Part shown: positions 9,443 to 18,821 of the stretch, in pieces
How positions within the stretch are numbered: the first letter of the stretch is position 1
Layout of the letters: the number at the start of each line of letters is the position of its first letter
Source of the DNA: Pleurobrachia bachei
Lineage: Eukaryota > Ctenophora > Tentaculata > Cydippida > Pleurobrachiidae
Length of the DNA: 30,669 nt
Assembly (NCBI GenBank): GCA_000695325.1
Contig: AVPN01000235.1
Span: 35,903-66,571 of the forward strand
Reading direction: 5' to 3'
Made by a program: the position numbers and the translations under genes
Notes under the pieces: generated by a model
Databases searched by the model: none
What the model was told of the DNA's origin: nothing
Seen by the model: the letters and a program-made list of their open reading frames with translations, nothing else

Positions 9443-12400
9443 GTAGACCGTAGTAATCCACCTGGTAGGTCCACGGTCGACCACTCTGCATCTCTACGCA
9501 CTCAAACTGTTCCGTGTGACATGACACCGTGAAATGTGATCCATCTGGTAGAAGCTCCATATCAATTGACCGTCCAAAGTCAATCAGCACCACACTTTTA
9601 CTCATCTTACTAAGGGTCATGGTGTGCTCCTTGTCACGTAGTAACCAGTTATCGGGCTTCACGTCACCGTGGATTATACCGGTGGAATGAATGGCGTGAA
9701 TACAGCGTAACATATCGAGGGCGTAGGTACAAATCACTACGTGAGGTATATCTCTCCTGTAGCTACGATAATGGTTAATCATATCTAGTAGGCTTCCCTC
9801 GGGGAAGAGGTTTGTAACAAGAACAGAGGCGTTGGTAAAGACATGGATCGCTTTTAGAGGTAGGATCATCTCGATTATTTCCACCTCAACTCCATCCTGT
9901 ACCATTCGTTCTTTCAGTTCTCGTAAAATGTAGAATTCCCATGAGGCGGGAGGGTAGGATATTTTAAAAGCGCTCGTAACTGGTTCATTTCCCTCCTGAG
10001 AGCATTCTCCGGAGTAGACCTTGGCGAAAGCACCTTCACCAACCTGCCGAATATTTCTGACCGTCTGGGGACCTAGCTGTATAACTTGGGCCTTCTTTAA
10101 CTCCGTATCGTGTTGATTGAAATTCTCCTTGTAACATAGAGGTGGGTCAAGAGATTGGATGAGTCTCTCGATCAGGTGTTGATCGTATGGGTCTGTAACG
10201 GGATCTGTTGGCGCGAGGGATTGCCGTGGTACACGGGGTAGAATGGACATGTCCAGTATGATGTCTCGACAGGTTCGGTCCGGCTGAAAGGCCTCCTTCG
10301 TTTCTATTTTCAGCAACTGGAGGAGGAGATAATAATGTGTTAGAGATAAGGTTAATAATAGAGCAGGGTTAAAACACAGGGTTAAAACACAGGGTTAAAA
10401 TACTACTTTCCTTTCCCCACCCTATACTATTGGATAGCGCCTCCGCCACCTATCCCAACCGGAAGATCGGAATCCGGAAGATCCGGAATCCCATACTACC
10501 TAGAACATGACAGTGTCACATATATCTCAGGAATATGATCATCTAGTGTTACCTACCTCAGGTACATGATCATCCAGCTCCGCGGTATCCTCAAAAGCAG
10601 ACATACTGATTTTCTCAGTCATCTGTATTCGTTCCGTCAACTGGCAGTCTCCATCCGCTTTAACAGTAAATCCTGGCATAAACGCTGTCTCACTCTATGG
10701 AATAGGGGAGGTTAATAATTTAATTAGCGAAGACTTAAATGAAATCATAGATTTACAGAATAAATAGAACTGGGGAATATAATATGTTAAAGAGAAATGT
10801 ATTATTGAACTTACTTTTCTGGTTAGATTTCCCAGTAGCATGGCGCTAGATTCATCAGATGACACTGGTGTGGGTGCCTTTCCCTTCTTTCCAGTCTGTT
10901 GATTTGAATCGAAACTGGAAAATGACTCCCTACTTCCCTCCAAAATGGGGGATAGCTGCTTCGTTGAGTCCTCCCCAGCTGGCCGAGTTGTATCCCCTCC
11001 CCCGGTACTACCCATTGTAGGGTCTTCAACCGATGGTGTACCGTTGAGGAAATTGATGAACTGATTGTTTATAACTTGGGTCTCTGTTGCCCCTCGCCTA
11101 CCCATTCTCTCAGTTGTGGGCGGTACAAAGGAGGAGTTATCTGATTTACAGGGGGTCGTCAATGCCTTGATGTCATATGAATCTTCTGCTTTCTCTGGCG
11201 TATCTTTGAAGATATCGAACGCATCGGAAGGTCGACCAAGATCGGCGTATTCGAGTTTCTCGGGAGTCTGCATTTTCTCTTCAAACAGATCGGTGGTAAC
11301 TTCTTTTTGTTCCTTCAGGGCGAGTTTCTTCTTGGCAAACAGCCCCTTGATCATCGCTGGTTCTTTGAACTCTCCTTCAACCGCTGCTGCAGCACCGCCC
11401 TTACACATTGTGTCCTCGTAAATAGCAAAGCCAGCAGCCCCAAAACCAGCTGATGCAGGTTTCTTTTTCCTGTCGGGTGTTAGGATTGTTGTCTCCAACC
11501 TCTCTATTGTGTAGTTTTTCTCCTCTTCTGGGGGCGAGTGGGTCTTCTTGGCTAGCTTTATACTATCCTCTACCACCATCTTGGGTACGGAAACTGATGA
11601 CTCCCCACCTCCCCGCATGGAGAGATGCAACGATAACCTGTCTGCCTTTTCCGGCAGAACTTTCCGTGTGGATGACATTAAAGAGTTGTCGAGGTGGAAA
11701 TCATTGCCGTAAGTTGAGTTGAAGGCCGTCTTCTTGGGCACCATAACTATCTCATCGCTATCGTCTTCATCATGATCTGAGCTAGACCTTTTCGTCCCCC
11801 TACTACCCTCATCTTCACTCTGACACTCACTCTCCCGCTTAGCAAATCGAGCCATAGCTCTCAGCTCCTCAAACGTCCACTCTCCACCACTCGGTGGGTA
11901 TACCTTAGACTTGGAATAGGCCACCGTAGTTGTGGCCGCACCGGTATTCAGGATCGGGGCATCTCCACCTCCCTTACTAATCCCTGCCCCTGTCGTGATC
12001 TTCTTCGTTTTCAGGGCTGTTGTGTTTCGTTCAAACTTCTGTTCGCTGACATTCTGATCGGCCATTTCTTCAAATATTGAGAACCGTTTTCCAGCAGGTG
12101 CCGCCACTGAGTCAGTCTCCGGGGCAACGACATTCTTCCATCTTTGTTTAGCCAACACGTTCTCCTTGTTGTGTCGGGTCCTATCCAGGGGGTTGGTTGA
12201 TCTCTTTGGGGCTGTTGATGTCTCACCATCACCTGCACCTTCGCCACCGTGATCCTGGAAAATATTGAAACCCCGGTTTGCACTTTTCACGATTGATGGT
12301 CCCGCACGTTGGTCTTGGGAGGTATCACGGAACATCGTTTCCCCGGCTTTCCTGACCTCGACTGGTTTTTCCTTGGCGTCCAGTTCAATTCCACGCTTTT

Positions 12401-12950
12401 CCATGGCCCTGATAATCTGTGTCTTGATGTCCGTCCAATAGGATTTGTCAGGATTCTTACGAAGTGCTGCATTACACACCGCCATGGCTCTCCCAAAGTT
12501 TTCATTGTACATACAAGCATGGATCCATTTCTCCCAAAACTTCCGGTAGGTCGTCATTAGTTTGTGATAATGACAAAACGAGTAGACCTCGAGGCCATTT
12601 TCAGCATTCGTAGCCAGGGAGAGAATGACACTTAGAAATCGCTTGTCTTGTTTGAATTCCTCCTTCTGATGGAATCTTTTAACCATTCTCAACTGGATGT
12701 TTCCTATATTCCCCATAAAATCACCCTCCGGATATGCCTCCTGCATGTACCTCACGTATTGGTACCACACCTCCATCTCATTCTCCAAATCATCCTCCTC
12801 CCCAAATGTCTTGATTTGCTGCTCAAAATGAGACTGACGCTCCTGGATAGCGGCCAGTTCTGCCGTGGTTTTGTTAACTTTCAAACTGGATACACTCCGG
12901 CCCTCCAACTTTGGTTTGATGTTTTCCTTACATTGCTCCCAGGCAGCCAT
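9168..12950 (-). CDS. BUB1/BUBR1-type spindle checkpoint kinase (MadBub)
   Basis: Exons 10815-12950, 10557-10694 and 9168-10316 join in phase to 1140 residues. N-terminus: KEN box (8-10) within WEQCKENIKPKLEGRS, like BUBR1, then the TPR domain (~50-180). Next an ABBA-KEN-ABBA cassette: FNIFQD (228-233), KEN (262-264), FSIFEE (290-295). A GLEBS BUB3-binding motif GEWTFEELRA lies at ~356-365, and further ABBA-like FAIYED (508) and FDIFKD (578). A KARD-like PP2A-B56 site LSPILE is at 666-671. The kinase domain has a G-loop GEGAFAKVYSG (~851), Lys ~876, HGDVKPDN (974-981) and DFG (1004-1006), so all catalytic residues are present, with BUB1-like IIHGD.KPDN and IDM. The third exon starts with a leucine codon at a CCTCCAG acceptor. 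A CCCATTCTTTAG acceptor lies 7 nt before the ATG. It combines BUBR1-type APC/C-inhibitory motifs with a BUB1-type active kinase. Confidence 0.95.
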
Positions 12951-12957
12951 CTTGAGT

Positions 12958-13663
12958 CTAAAGAATGGGAAAATGTTATGATTCCAGAAAGTGAGATAGA
13001 AAGAATCTACCCATGCCCAAAGGATTCATCCAACCCTCTCATCCCTCTAATCCCTCTAGGGAGATGGGTAGTTTTTACTAAGGACTAAGGAGTATCAAGG
13101 GTTGGATGTAGGTTGATTGAGGACGGGGTTCTACAAGATTATTCTGTAGAAGGTATCATATAACACATTCAAACACATTTATGGCATAAATATTCTGAAA
13201 TTAAATAATATGAAACATAACAAAAACAGAGGACGTTTTGTAAAAATGTCAACCAAGAATTTGATACCTAATTGGGCTAGTAGAGGTAGTAATAATGTCC
13301 ACAGAGAACATGTAAGATGTATATTATGAGGCTATAGCTATTGGATAAAAACCTCCTCCGAGATCGTCTATGAAATAAAAATTTGTTAGAACTTGGGTAA
13401 AAAAGGTAAAAATGTTGTCACTCTTGATGTTTTCGCTTGCTCACAAATAAATATTATCACATTGATAAAAACTAAAAAGGGATAGAGTTAAAAAGATGTG
13501 TGTGTACTACTACAGATTACAGCTGCGGTATGCGAAGAGAGATATAATATCACCCTACTACTTAGACAAGAATAGATCAACATATTTCTTACACCTCATA
13601 ATATAATTGTAATGATCAGTATATTATATCGATTCTTGCTATTTTAGGAATCACTCCCCCTCT
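12958..13663. other. Spacer between MCM2 stop and MadBub
   Basis: About 700 bp of AT-rich sequence on the MCM2-to-MadBub side of a same-strand gene pair. I see no coding potential, RNA gene or clear repeat; a short CCCTCTAAT-type run is at ~13036-13057. It must hold the MCM2 3' UTR and whatever starts MadBub transcription, if MadBub is not co-transcribed. Confidence 0.5.
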
Positions 13664-16600
13664 CTACAAGGTCAGGATGATATTCTTCTTCTTCTTGTCG
13701 TGGATGAACTTGTTCGCAATGAACAGATCACTCTCATAGAAGGGTTGAAGGTTATGGATATTGATCTGCCTTGCTTTATCCTCTAACTCCTCGGCAGACA
13801 CCTCAACGGTAGAGGCACCAGCCCCGGCACCGTACCGAGACGACCTCATATGGTAGACCAGGAATCGGTCAACAAAGTCCTATTTGTCGTTCAGTTCGTT
13901 GTTGTCTTTCTTGTAGGCCAGATATTTGGAGAAGGTTGCTGTCATGTTCTTCATGACGGAGTACTTTTGGGTGTCAATGAAGCTCTCCAGCATCGACCTG
14001 CAAAACAAGGGAAGTTTGAGTGTTAGAAATGGGTCGCGTGAAACTGGTACACACATTGGAAAGCAACAACGTGGCGGCAGGCGAGTAAAAACACCCAGTG
14101 TCTAAAAAATTACGAATATGCGAATGTAATATCCAAAACTTTGAATGCCAAAATATTAATATTTCACACGAGTATTTTAAAATAGCACCCTAGTTATTAC
14201 CTGATAGCAATGTTGATATCATCCTCTCTCACATACTCCCTGAGATGCAGCTTAGCATGAGCCTCAGCCATCCTAATCATACTCTCAATATGCCTCACAG
14301 TGATAGGAATACTACCAGTGGCCATGCTCTCTCTCCTCAACTCAGCATACAGAGCAGCAACCTTGTCTTGATCGACATAGTGCAGCTTTGGTTTGACCTT
14401 TGTCCTCGCATACATGATGTACTTCTTCAGGAGATCCTGGTTGATGTAATTCTTTGTGTTTTCATCCTCCGCAATGTCAGTTTCACCACGGCTGTTGGCC
14501 GGGTGATGCTTCATGTGAGATCCGGTAACAAACCGGGCCATTCGCTCATCGTTCACTGGGTCCACTGTGTCCCTCACCACACACAGCACATCAAATCGAG
14601 ATAGAATGGGCTCGGTTAGGTCCACGTTCTCGGCAAACGTCAGGGAGGGATCATATCTCCCTCCGATGGGGTTAGCTGCTGCAATGATAGCACACCTCGC
14701 CTGGAGGGATGCTACAATACCCGCTTTTGAGATGGAGATGGTCTGTTGTTCCATCGCTTCGTGAATTGATGTCCTGTCCGAGTCGTTCATCTTGTCGAAC
14801 TCATCGATCAAACAAACACCTGGAGGGGGGAGGATGGGGTGAATTGATATCGTATCCGAGTCGTTCATCTTGATCTTGTCCAACTCATCGATCAAACAAA
14901 CACCTGGGGGGTGGTAGAATGGGGTTAATTGATATCCTGTCCGAGTCGTTCATCTTGTCGAACTCATCTATCAAACAAACACCTGGAGGGGTGGAATGGG
15001 GACTGGGGTGAACCGCTGCAGTGGGGTTAGAACGGTAATGAGTGGCCCTACTTCACATAGAAGATATTAGAATTCTTACTATTGAGTGTGAGTATTCAGA
15101 GGAAATACAACTAAAACAGATTTTCGATCTTCTAAAAGTAGCACTTGACTAACCATTATCGGCAAGTACCAGGGCTCCAGCCTCCAGGGTCCATTCTCTT
15201 GTAACAGGGTGCTTCTGGACATACGCAGTGAGACCGACCGCACTGGCTCCCTGACCAGTTGTAAATACCGGCCTCGGGGCAACTTTAGTGACATACTTTA
15301 GGAACTGAGATTTAGCAGTTCCCGGATCTCCACACAGCAGTACATTGATATCCCCTCTCACTTTGTGCTTCTTTCCTGGGTTCTTTGGTACACCTCCAAA
15401 TAAGGAAAGTGCAATAGCCCGTTTGATATTAGCATGCCCATATATGGATGGTCCAATGCTGTCCATGATCCTCTCACCGACCATTTCATCCTTGCTCAGA
15501 GCCAAGATATCCTTAACATCCTCATCGGTGAGGTTGTTCACTGCCTCTTTCTCCTCCTTTACCACGACATAGTTCGCCTCTATAACGGTTCTAAACACGG
15601 GGAACCCATTTACAGTGTTGAGGGACCCATCAAAGGAGTTGGTGTACACCCCAGTCAGCTCAACTTCATCTCCGGGCTTGCAGATATCCACCAAATCACC
15701 GAGCAGGATGGCATCCTTCTGTCTTGGTAGTCTGCCAGCAGCCACTTTCTCGGGACTCTCTTGGATGGTAATTCTCTGGTAGTTCTGGTACACTGTCTGT
15801 TCCATGTTCACCTCGAACGGCCCGTAGGATTGGCACTCTGGACAGGATGTCGGTTTGACTTCTTTTCCCTGGGTCTGAACCAGTGGCCCAATGGTGTTGC
15901 CACATTTGGTACAATCGAACTTAACCAGATTCAACTGGGGAAGGACACCAGTGTGACTGGTAACTACCCCAGACGTCCTGATCAGCTGATTCAGATGGAG
16001 TTGCCGGAGAGACCTGATCTCCTCCAACAGAGGCAGACCCGATATTCGGACATGGATTTGTGTCGCAATTCGGTCGTAGTTGGGGAACAGTGACAAAACT
16101 ACCTCCTTGGCCGCTTCATCAAAGACAGTCAACATTTCTTTGGGAGCTTCAGGAAGGAAGTACGCAATTACAGATTGCTCAGTCGCAAGTCCATGATAGT
16201 TAACCACAAGACTCTGTTTGTTTGCTTCGCACATCTGCCTCATTTTCTCTCGATACACAGAGGCACCCTTCTCATCAACATAGGTTCTCAGGAACTGCTT
16301 GAAACGGTTTTTGATTTCCAGTCGTGGTCCGATCATGGATACCCACTCAGCAATGGAATGCCCCTTCAGATCCTCCAGGTTTTCAATCGCCTCAGGCATA
16401 TCATCCATGGTGTCCTCCTGTTCCTGGATGATACGGCGACGACGGGTCGGTCGAGAATCCTCATCACCAGCATCATACAGAATTCCTCTTCTCATCCGAC
16501 CATCACCCTGCCCAGCCATGGCTCGATCTCGGTCCCTCATAACCAAAAGTCGTCGGCGGGACTTTCCTTAGTAGCTGTTTTACATTTATATTTGTATATT

Positions 16601-17073
16601 TAAGTTATATGTACATATTACTCTGCCTTTCGCTGATTATTCATTAGTTCACAAGTCACGTACCTGGTGCTAGGACTCATGTTATCATAATCTTCTCTGT
16701 CTATGATATCTTCTTCATAAGTATCTAGCTCAGGAATTGGTTGGTAATCTCTCTCCATGTTGTCCCCAAATAGGTCTTCGCCCTGAGAAATTAATCGATA
16801 AAATAGTAGATTCAAAGACTCAAGATTCAAATTGTAAAAACGCTAGTAGACTGAAATAAGTGTCAGTATTACTATTAGATATTTTCATACCTCAGCCTCC
16901 TCATCCTCCAGTTCCTGATCCCTAGCGATATGCTCCGTCTCATCTTCAAATGCAGGCAAATTGTCATCGCCGGGCGGGCGGCTAACTTCGGACCTTTCAC
17001 GAGGTGGAGAACTAGAAAACTCAATAACTCGGCGACGCCCCGGAGAACTGGGAGGATTACTTGGATCATCCAT
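13664..17073 (-). CDS. MCM2: MCM2 replicative helicase subunit, with two ~50-bp in-place complement defects
   Basis: Exons 16891-17073, 16664-16782, a third exon ending at 15154, 14201-14819 and 13664-13997 give about 878 residues of MCM2, a subunit of the MCM2-7 helicase. Seen: acidic N-terminus with PAFEDE and [13 protein letters not shown], zinc finger Cys 317/320/340/343, Walker [10 protein letters not shown] (~512), Walker [11 protein letters not shown], arginine finger SRFD, and C-terminal [16 protein letters not shown]. Two breaks: TAG at 13880-13882 in frame in exon 5, and no usable in-phase acceptor with a good pyrimidine tract for exon 3. Both disappear if 13842-13891 and 16541-16590 are complemented base by base: exon 5 then reads LLFILKQLAKDQMVY, as in animal MCM2, and exon 3 gains a CCTTTCAG acceptor at about 16561/16560. 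The start chosen is the ATG at 17073; a TTGTTTAG acceptor ends 12 nt upstream. The exon-4 acceptor region is triplicated. Confidence 0.93.
13842..13891 (-). other. 50-bp segment complemented without reversal (MCM2 exon 5)
   Basis: Read as given, the minus strand encodes NDK[15 protein letters not shown] between conserved DNNEL and SRYG, unlike any MCM2. Complementing each base without reversing gives LLFILKQLAKDQMVY then SR, aligning without gaps to human LLFILKQLVAEQVTYQR. The left edge is fixed to about one base by the codon pattern; the right edge was placed to give exactly 50 bp and is uncertain by a few bases. Confidence 0.85.
14761..15001. repeat. Triplicated MCM2 exon-4 acceptor plus Walker B segment
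   Basis: Three tandem units of about 79-84 bp each contain a pyrimidine-rich acceptor CCAG/GTGTTTG and code for the Walker B block VCLIDE[FL]DK. Acceptor junctions are at 14819/14820 (R1), 14903/14904 (R2) and 14982/14983 (R3). R1 gives the normal protein. R2 is 84 nt upstream and in frame, and would add 28 residues with a second Walker B. R3 is a further 79 nt upstream, out of frame, and would end at a stop. Confidence 0.9.
16541..16590 (-). other. ~50-bp segment complemented without reversal (MCM2 intron 2/exon 3 boundary)
   Basis: As given, the minus strand has in-frame TAA close upstream of the first conserved ATG of exon 3 and no suitable phase-2 acceptor with a pyrimidine tract. Complementing base by base gives a T-rich tract ending CCTTTCAG and an exon start whose codons AAAENQ run into [10 protein letters not shown], in phase with exon 2. 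Human MCM2 has REAAERAMRQRDREAG at this point. The 50-bp extent is set by analogy; only about the last 30 bp are constrained by the splice site and codons. Confidence 0.75.
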
Positions 17074-17639
17074 GACACCTGTCACCTAAACAAGTTTGTC
17101 TGTTAAGTGTTACATAAACCAAAAAAGGAGGTCTTGGCTGATGTCAGCTGTCACGGCCGCGTGTCTGGCCGCTCGCGATTGGCTTATGGTACAATCTAGA
17201 CGTCATAAGTCTCAACAGTCAACTAGTGGCATTAAAAAGGCTCAAGACAGCCCGGATACGAGCGCAGGGAAGGAGTAAAGTACGATTTCGAGCAGAAAAG
17301 CCGGAAAATGTCGATCTTTTGCGAAAAACGAAAACTTGTAAAATAAAAAAAGCGGAATTTTAAATCAAAACTGAACTCCGCGCACTTAAATGCGGCTTTT
17401 ATTTTTAAAACATAGCGCGTTACAAATTAAATGTACTGCGCGCGTCTAAACTTTTAATTGTGCTGCTGGAATTTTGTAGAGAAAAATCCAGTTTTTTTGG
17501 AACCAGAAAGTTTTTTATTGAAAAGCGCTGCCTTATCCCTGTGCGCGTGACGCAGAACGGGGGGCTAGCAGCGTTCGCCAAAGTTTTTTACACACAAAAC
17601 TTTAAAAAGCGCTGCCTTAAAGGAAACATCTCCAGCAGC

Positions 17640-18258
17640 TCTGTACAAAGAACACGAACAGAGAAAGAAGAAGAGCTACATGAGGAGGGTACAGATGGTG
17701 GAAGGGGGCTCATTCACCCCTCTCATAATGTCTACCAGTGGAGGACTGGGAGAGGAGTTCCTGAAGGTTGAGACAGTACAAAGAAAATTCACCAAAAGAA
17801 TCGAAGGCATGAGAGACCTCAACTATTGGGATCGCCTGAAAAAGTTAGGGATCCTCTCGCTCCAGAGACGCCGAGAAAGATACAACATCATCATGGTCTG
17901 GAAAATGGCTAATGGGGAAGCACCAAACAATATTGGAATCCGCTTCTACCAGAACCAACGTCTCGGAAAGCGTGCGGAGGTGCCAACATGCCCTACTAAC
18001 ACCCAATCATCGGTAGCTTCGAAGTTCCAAAATTCCTTTGCTTCTAGAGCGACCAGACTGTGGAACACCCTCCCAAGTGATGTGAACTCAGCAAAAGACC
18101 TAGCTGGTTTCAAAATACTTCTTGGGAAATGGTTGAAGAGGATGCCGGATCGTCCACCGGTGCCTGGATATACCAGACAGAATAACAACTCAATTCTGGA
18201 CTGGATACCACTGGTATCCAGGGAGGGGTCAGACAATTGTCTACCTTGCTGTTTTTGA
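17640..18258 (+). mobile_element. Non-LTR retrotransposon (LINE) remnant, reverse transcriptase C-terminal end
   Basis: The frame from ~17680 to the TGA at 18256-18258 encodes a typical LINE ORF2 end: VQRKFTKRIEGMR..LNYWDRLKKLGILSLQRRRERY (residues ~34-72), and then FASRATRLWNTLPSDVNSA..GFKILLGKW. This pattern follows the reverse transcriptase domain in CR1/Jockey/L2-like elements. The catalytic domain itself and any endonuclease are absent, so it is a 5'-truncated dead copy. The conserved stretch usually found just before VQR (EY..VWSP..KD) is not readable as given; see findings. A (TAA)n tail at 18621-18643 fits a 3' end. Confidence 0.8.
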
Positions 18259-18422
18259 GGGAAGTTAATTGGACTTCAGGGGGCTGAGCAGTAACCGTTT
18301 AAAGATGGGTTGTTTTCAAAAAGTGACGTCACAGGTTCCAACAGGGACACCTTGGTTCAAATTTTTATTAAAATTTCAATTTTTTTTTCATTCAACCGCA
18401 CTCGATTTTGCGGAGTTTTGGC

Positions 18423-18541
18423 CATATCTCCTGTTCCAGATAAGATAAAGACCTGAAACCGGTTGCATTTGAAAGCTCTTATCTTTCTCTTTCTAACGAT
18501 ACCAAAACGATTTTTTTACCTTATCTGGAACTGGAGATATG
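18423..18541. repeat. Inverted repeat, 22-bp arms
   Basis: Arms 18423-18444 and 18520-18541 are reverse complements at 20 of 22 positions (CATATCTCC..TTCCAGATAAG type), separated by about 75 bp. It lies in the presumed 3' region of the LINE remnant or in unrelated spacer. Confidence 0.7.
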
Positions 18542-18821
18542 ATTGATTATGTATTCCCCCCCAGCGACGGTATTCCCTCCAGGCCCTTTGTAAAAGGGCC
18601 TGTAGCATATGCCAATCCCATAATAATAATAATAAATTATTATTTGGGCTAGCAGCGCGAGCGTTTGCCAAACAAAAAGTGCTTTTGAAAATCAAAAACG
18701 TTTCTATTTCCTTAAATACTGCATACGCAGCCTCTCAGCCAACATTGTGTGCTAGATAATTTGACTTATCTTGTCAAATTGATAAAATAAGACATAAGAT
18801 AAACTTTAAATCTGCTTTAGC

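Larger units (their letters stand above)
17562..18672. repeat. Imperfect direct repeats flanking the LINE remnant
   Basis: GGGCTAGCAGCG followed by TTYGCCAAA occurs at 17562-17583 and at 18646-18672 (second copy with a 5-bp insertion). The second copy begins just after the TAA repeat at 18621-18643. They could be a degraded target-site duplication or two copies of another repeat into which the LINE inserted. Confidence 0.45.
17086..18821. other. Divergent spacer between MCM2 and HECA
   Basis: About 1.7 kb between divergently transcribed genes, so promoters for both are expected here but I cannot assign them. It contains a 15-bp direct repeat AAAAGCGCTGCCTTA (17521, 17605), a LINE remnant, a TAA-type microsatellite and an inverted repeat, listed separately. 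Confidence 0.6.

Noticed and set aside
10695-10814. C-terminal extension of MadBub exon 1 (VSSIIHFSLTYY...)
   Set aside because: It is intron sequence after a GTAAGT donor; the next exon joins in phase and the kinase follows.
13880-13882. UAG reassigned or read through in MCM2
   Set aside because: The POLDIP3-like, coiled-coil, MCM2 and HECA frames all end at TAG in the expected place, so TAG is a normal stop. The surrounding residues are also wrong, and the unreversed complement fixes both.
16524-16540. GGTTATGAG as the MCM2 exon 3 acceptor
   Set aside because: It keeps phase but has no pyrimidine tract and drops residues conserved in MCM2. The complemented CCTTTCAG site is far better.
17074-17085. 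MCM2 start at MTGVMDD
   Set aside because: The first codon is GTG and lies directly at the acceptor; the ATG at 17073 is the first true start.
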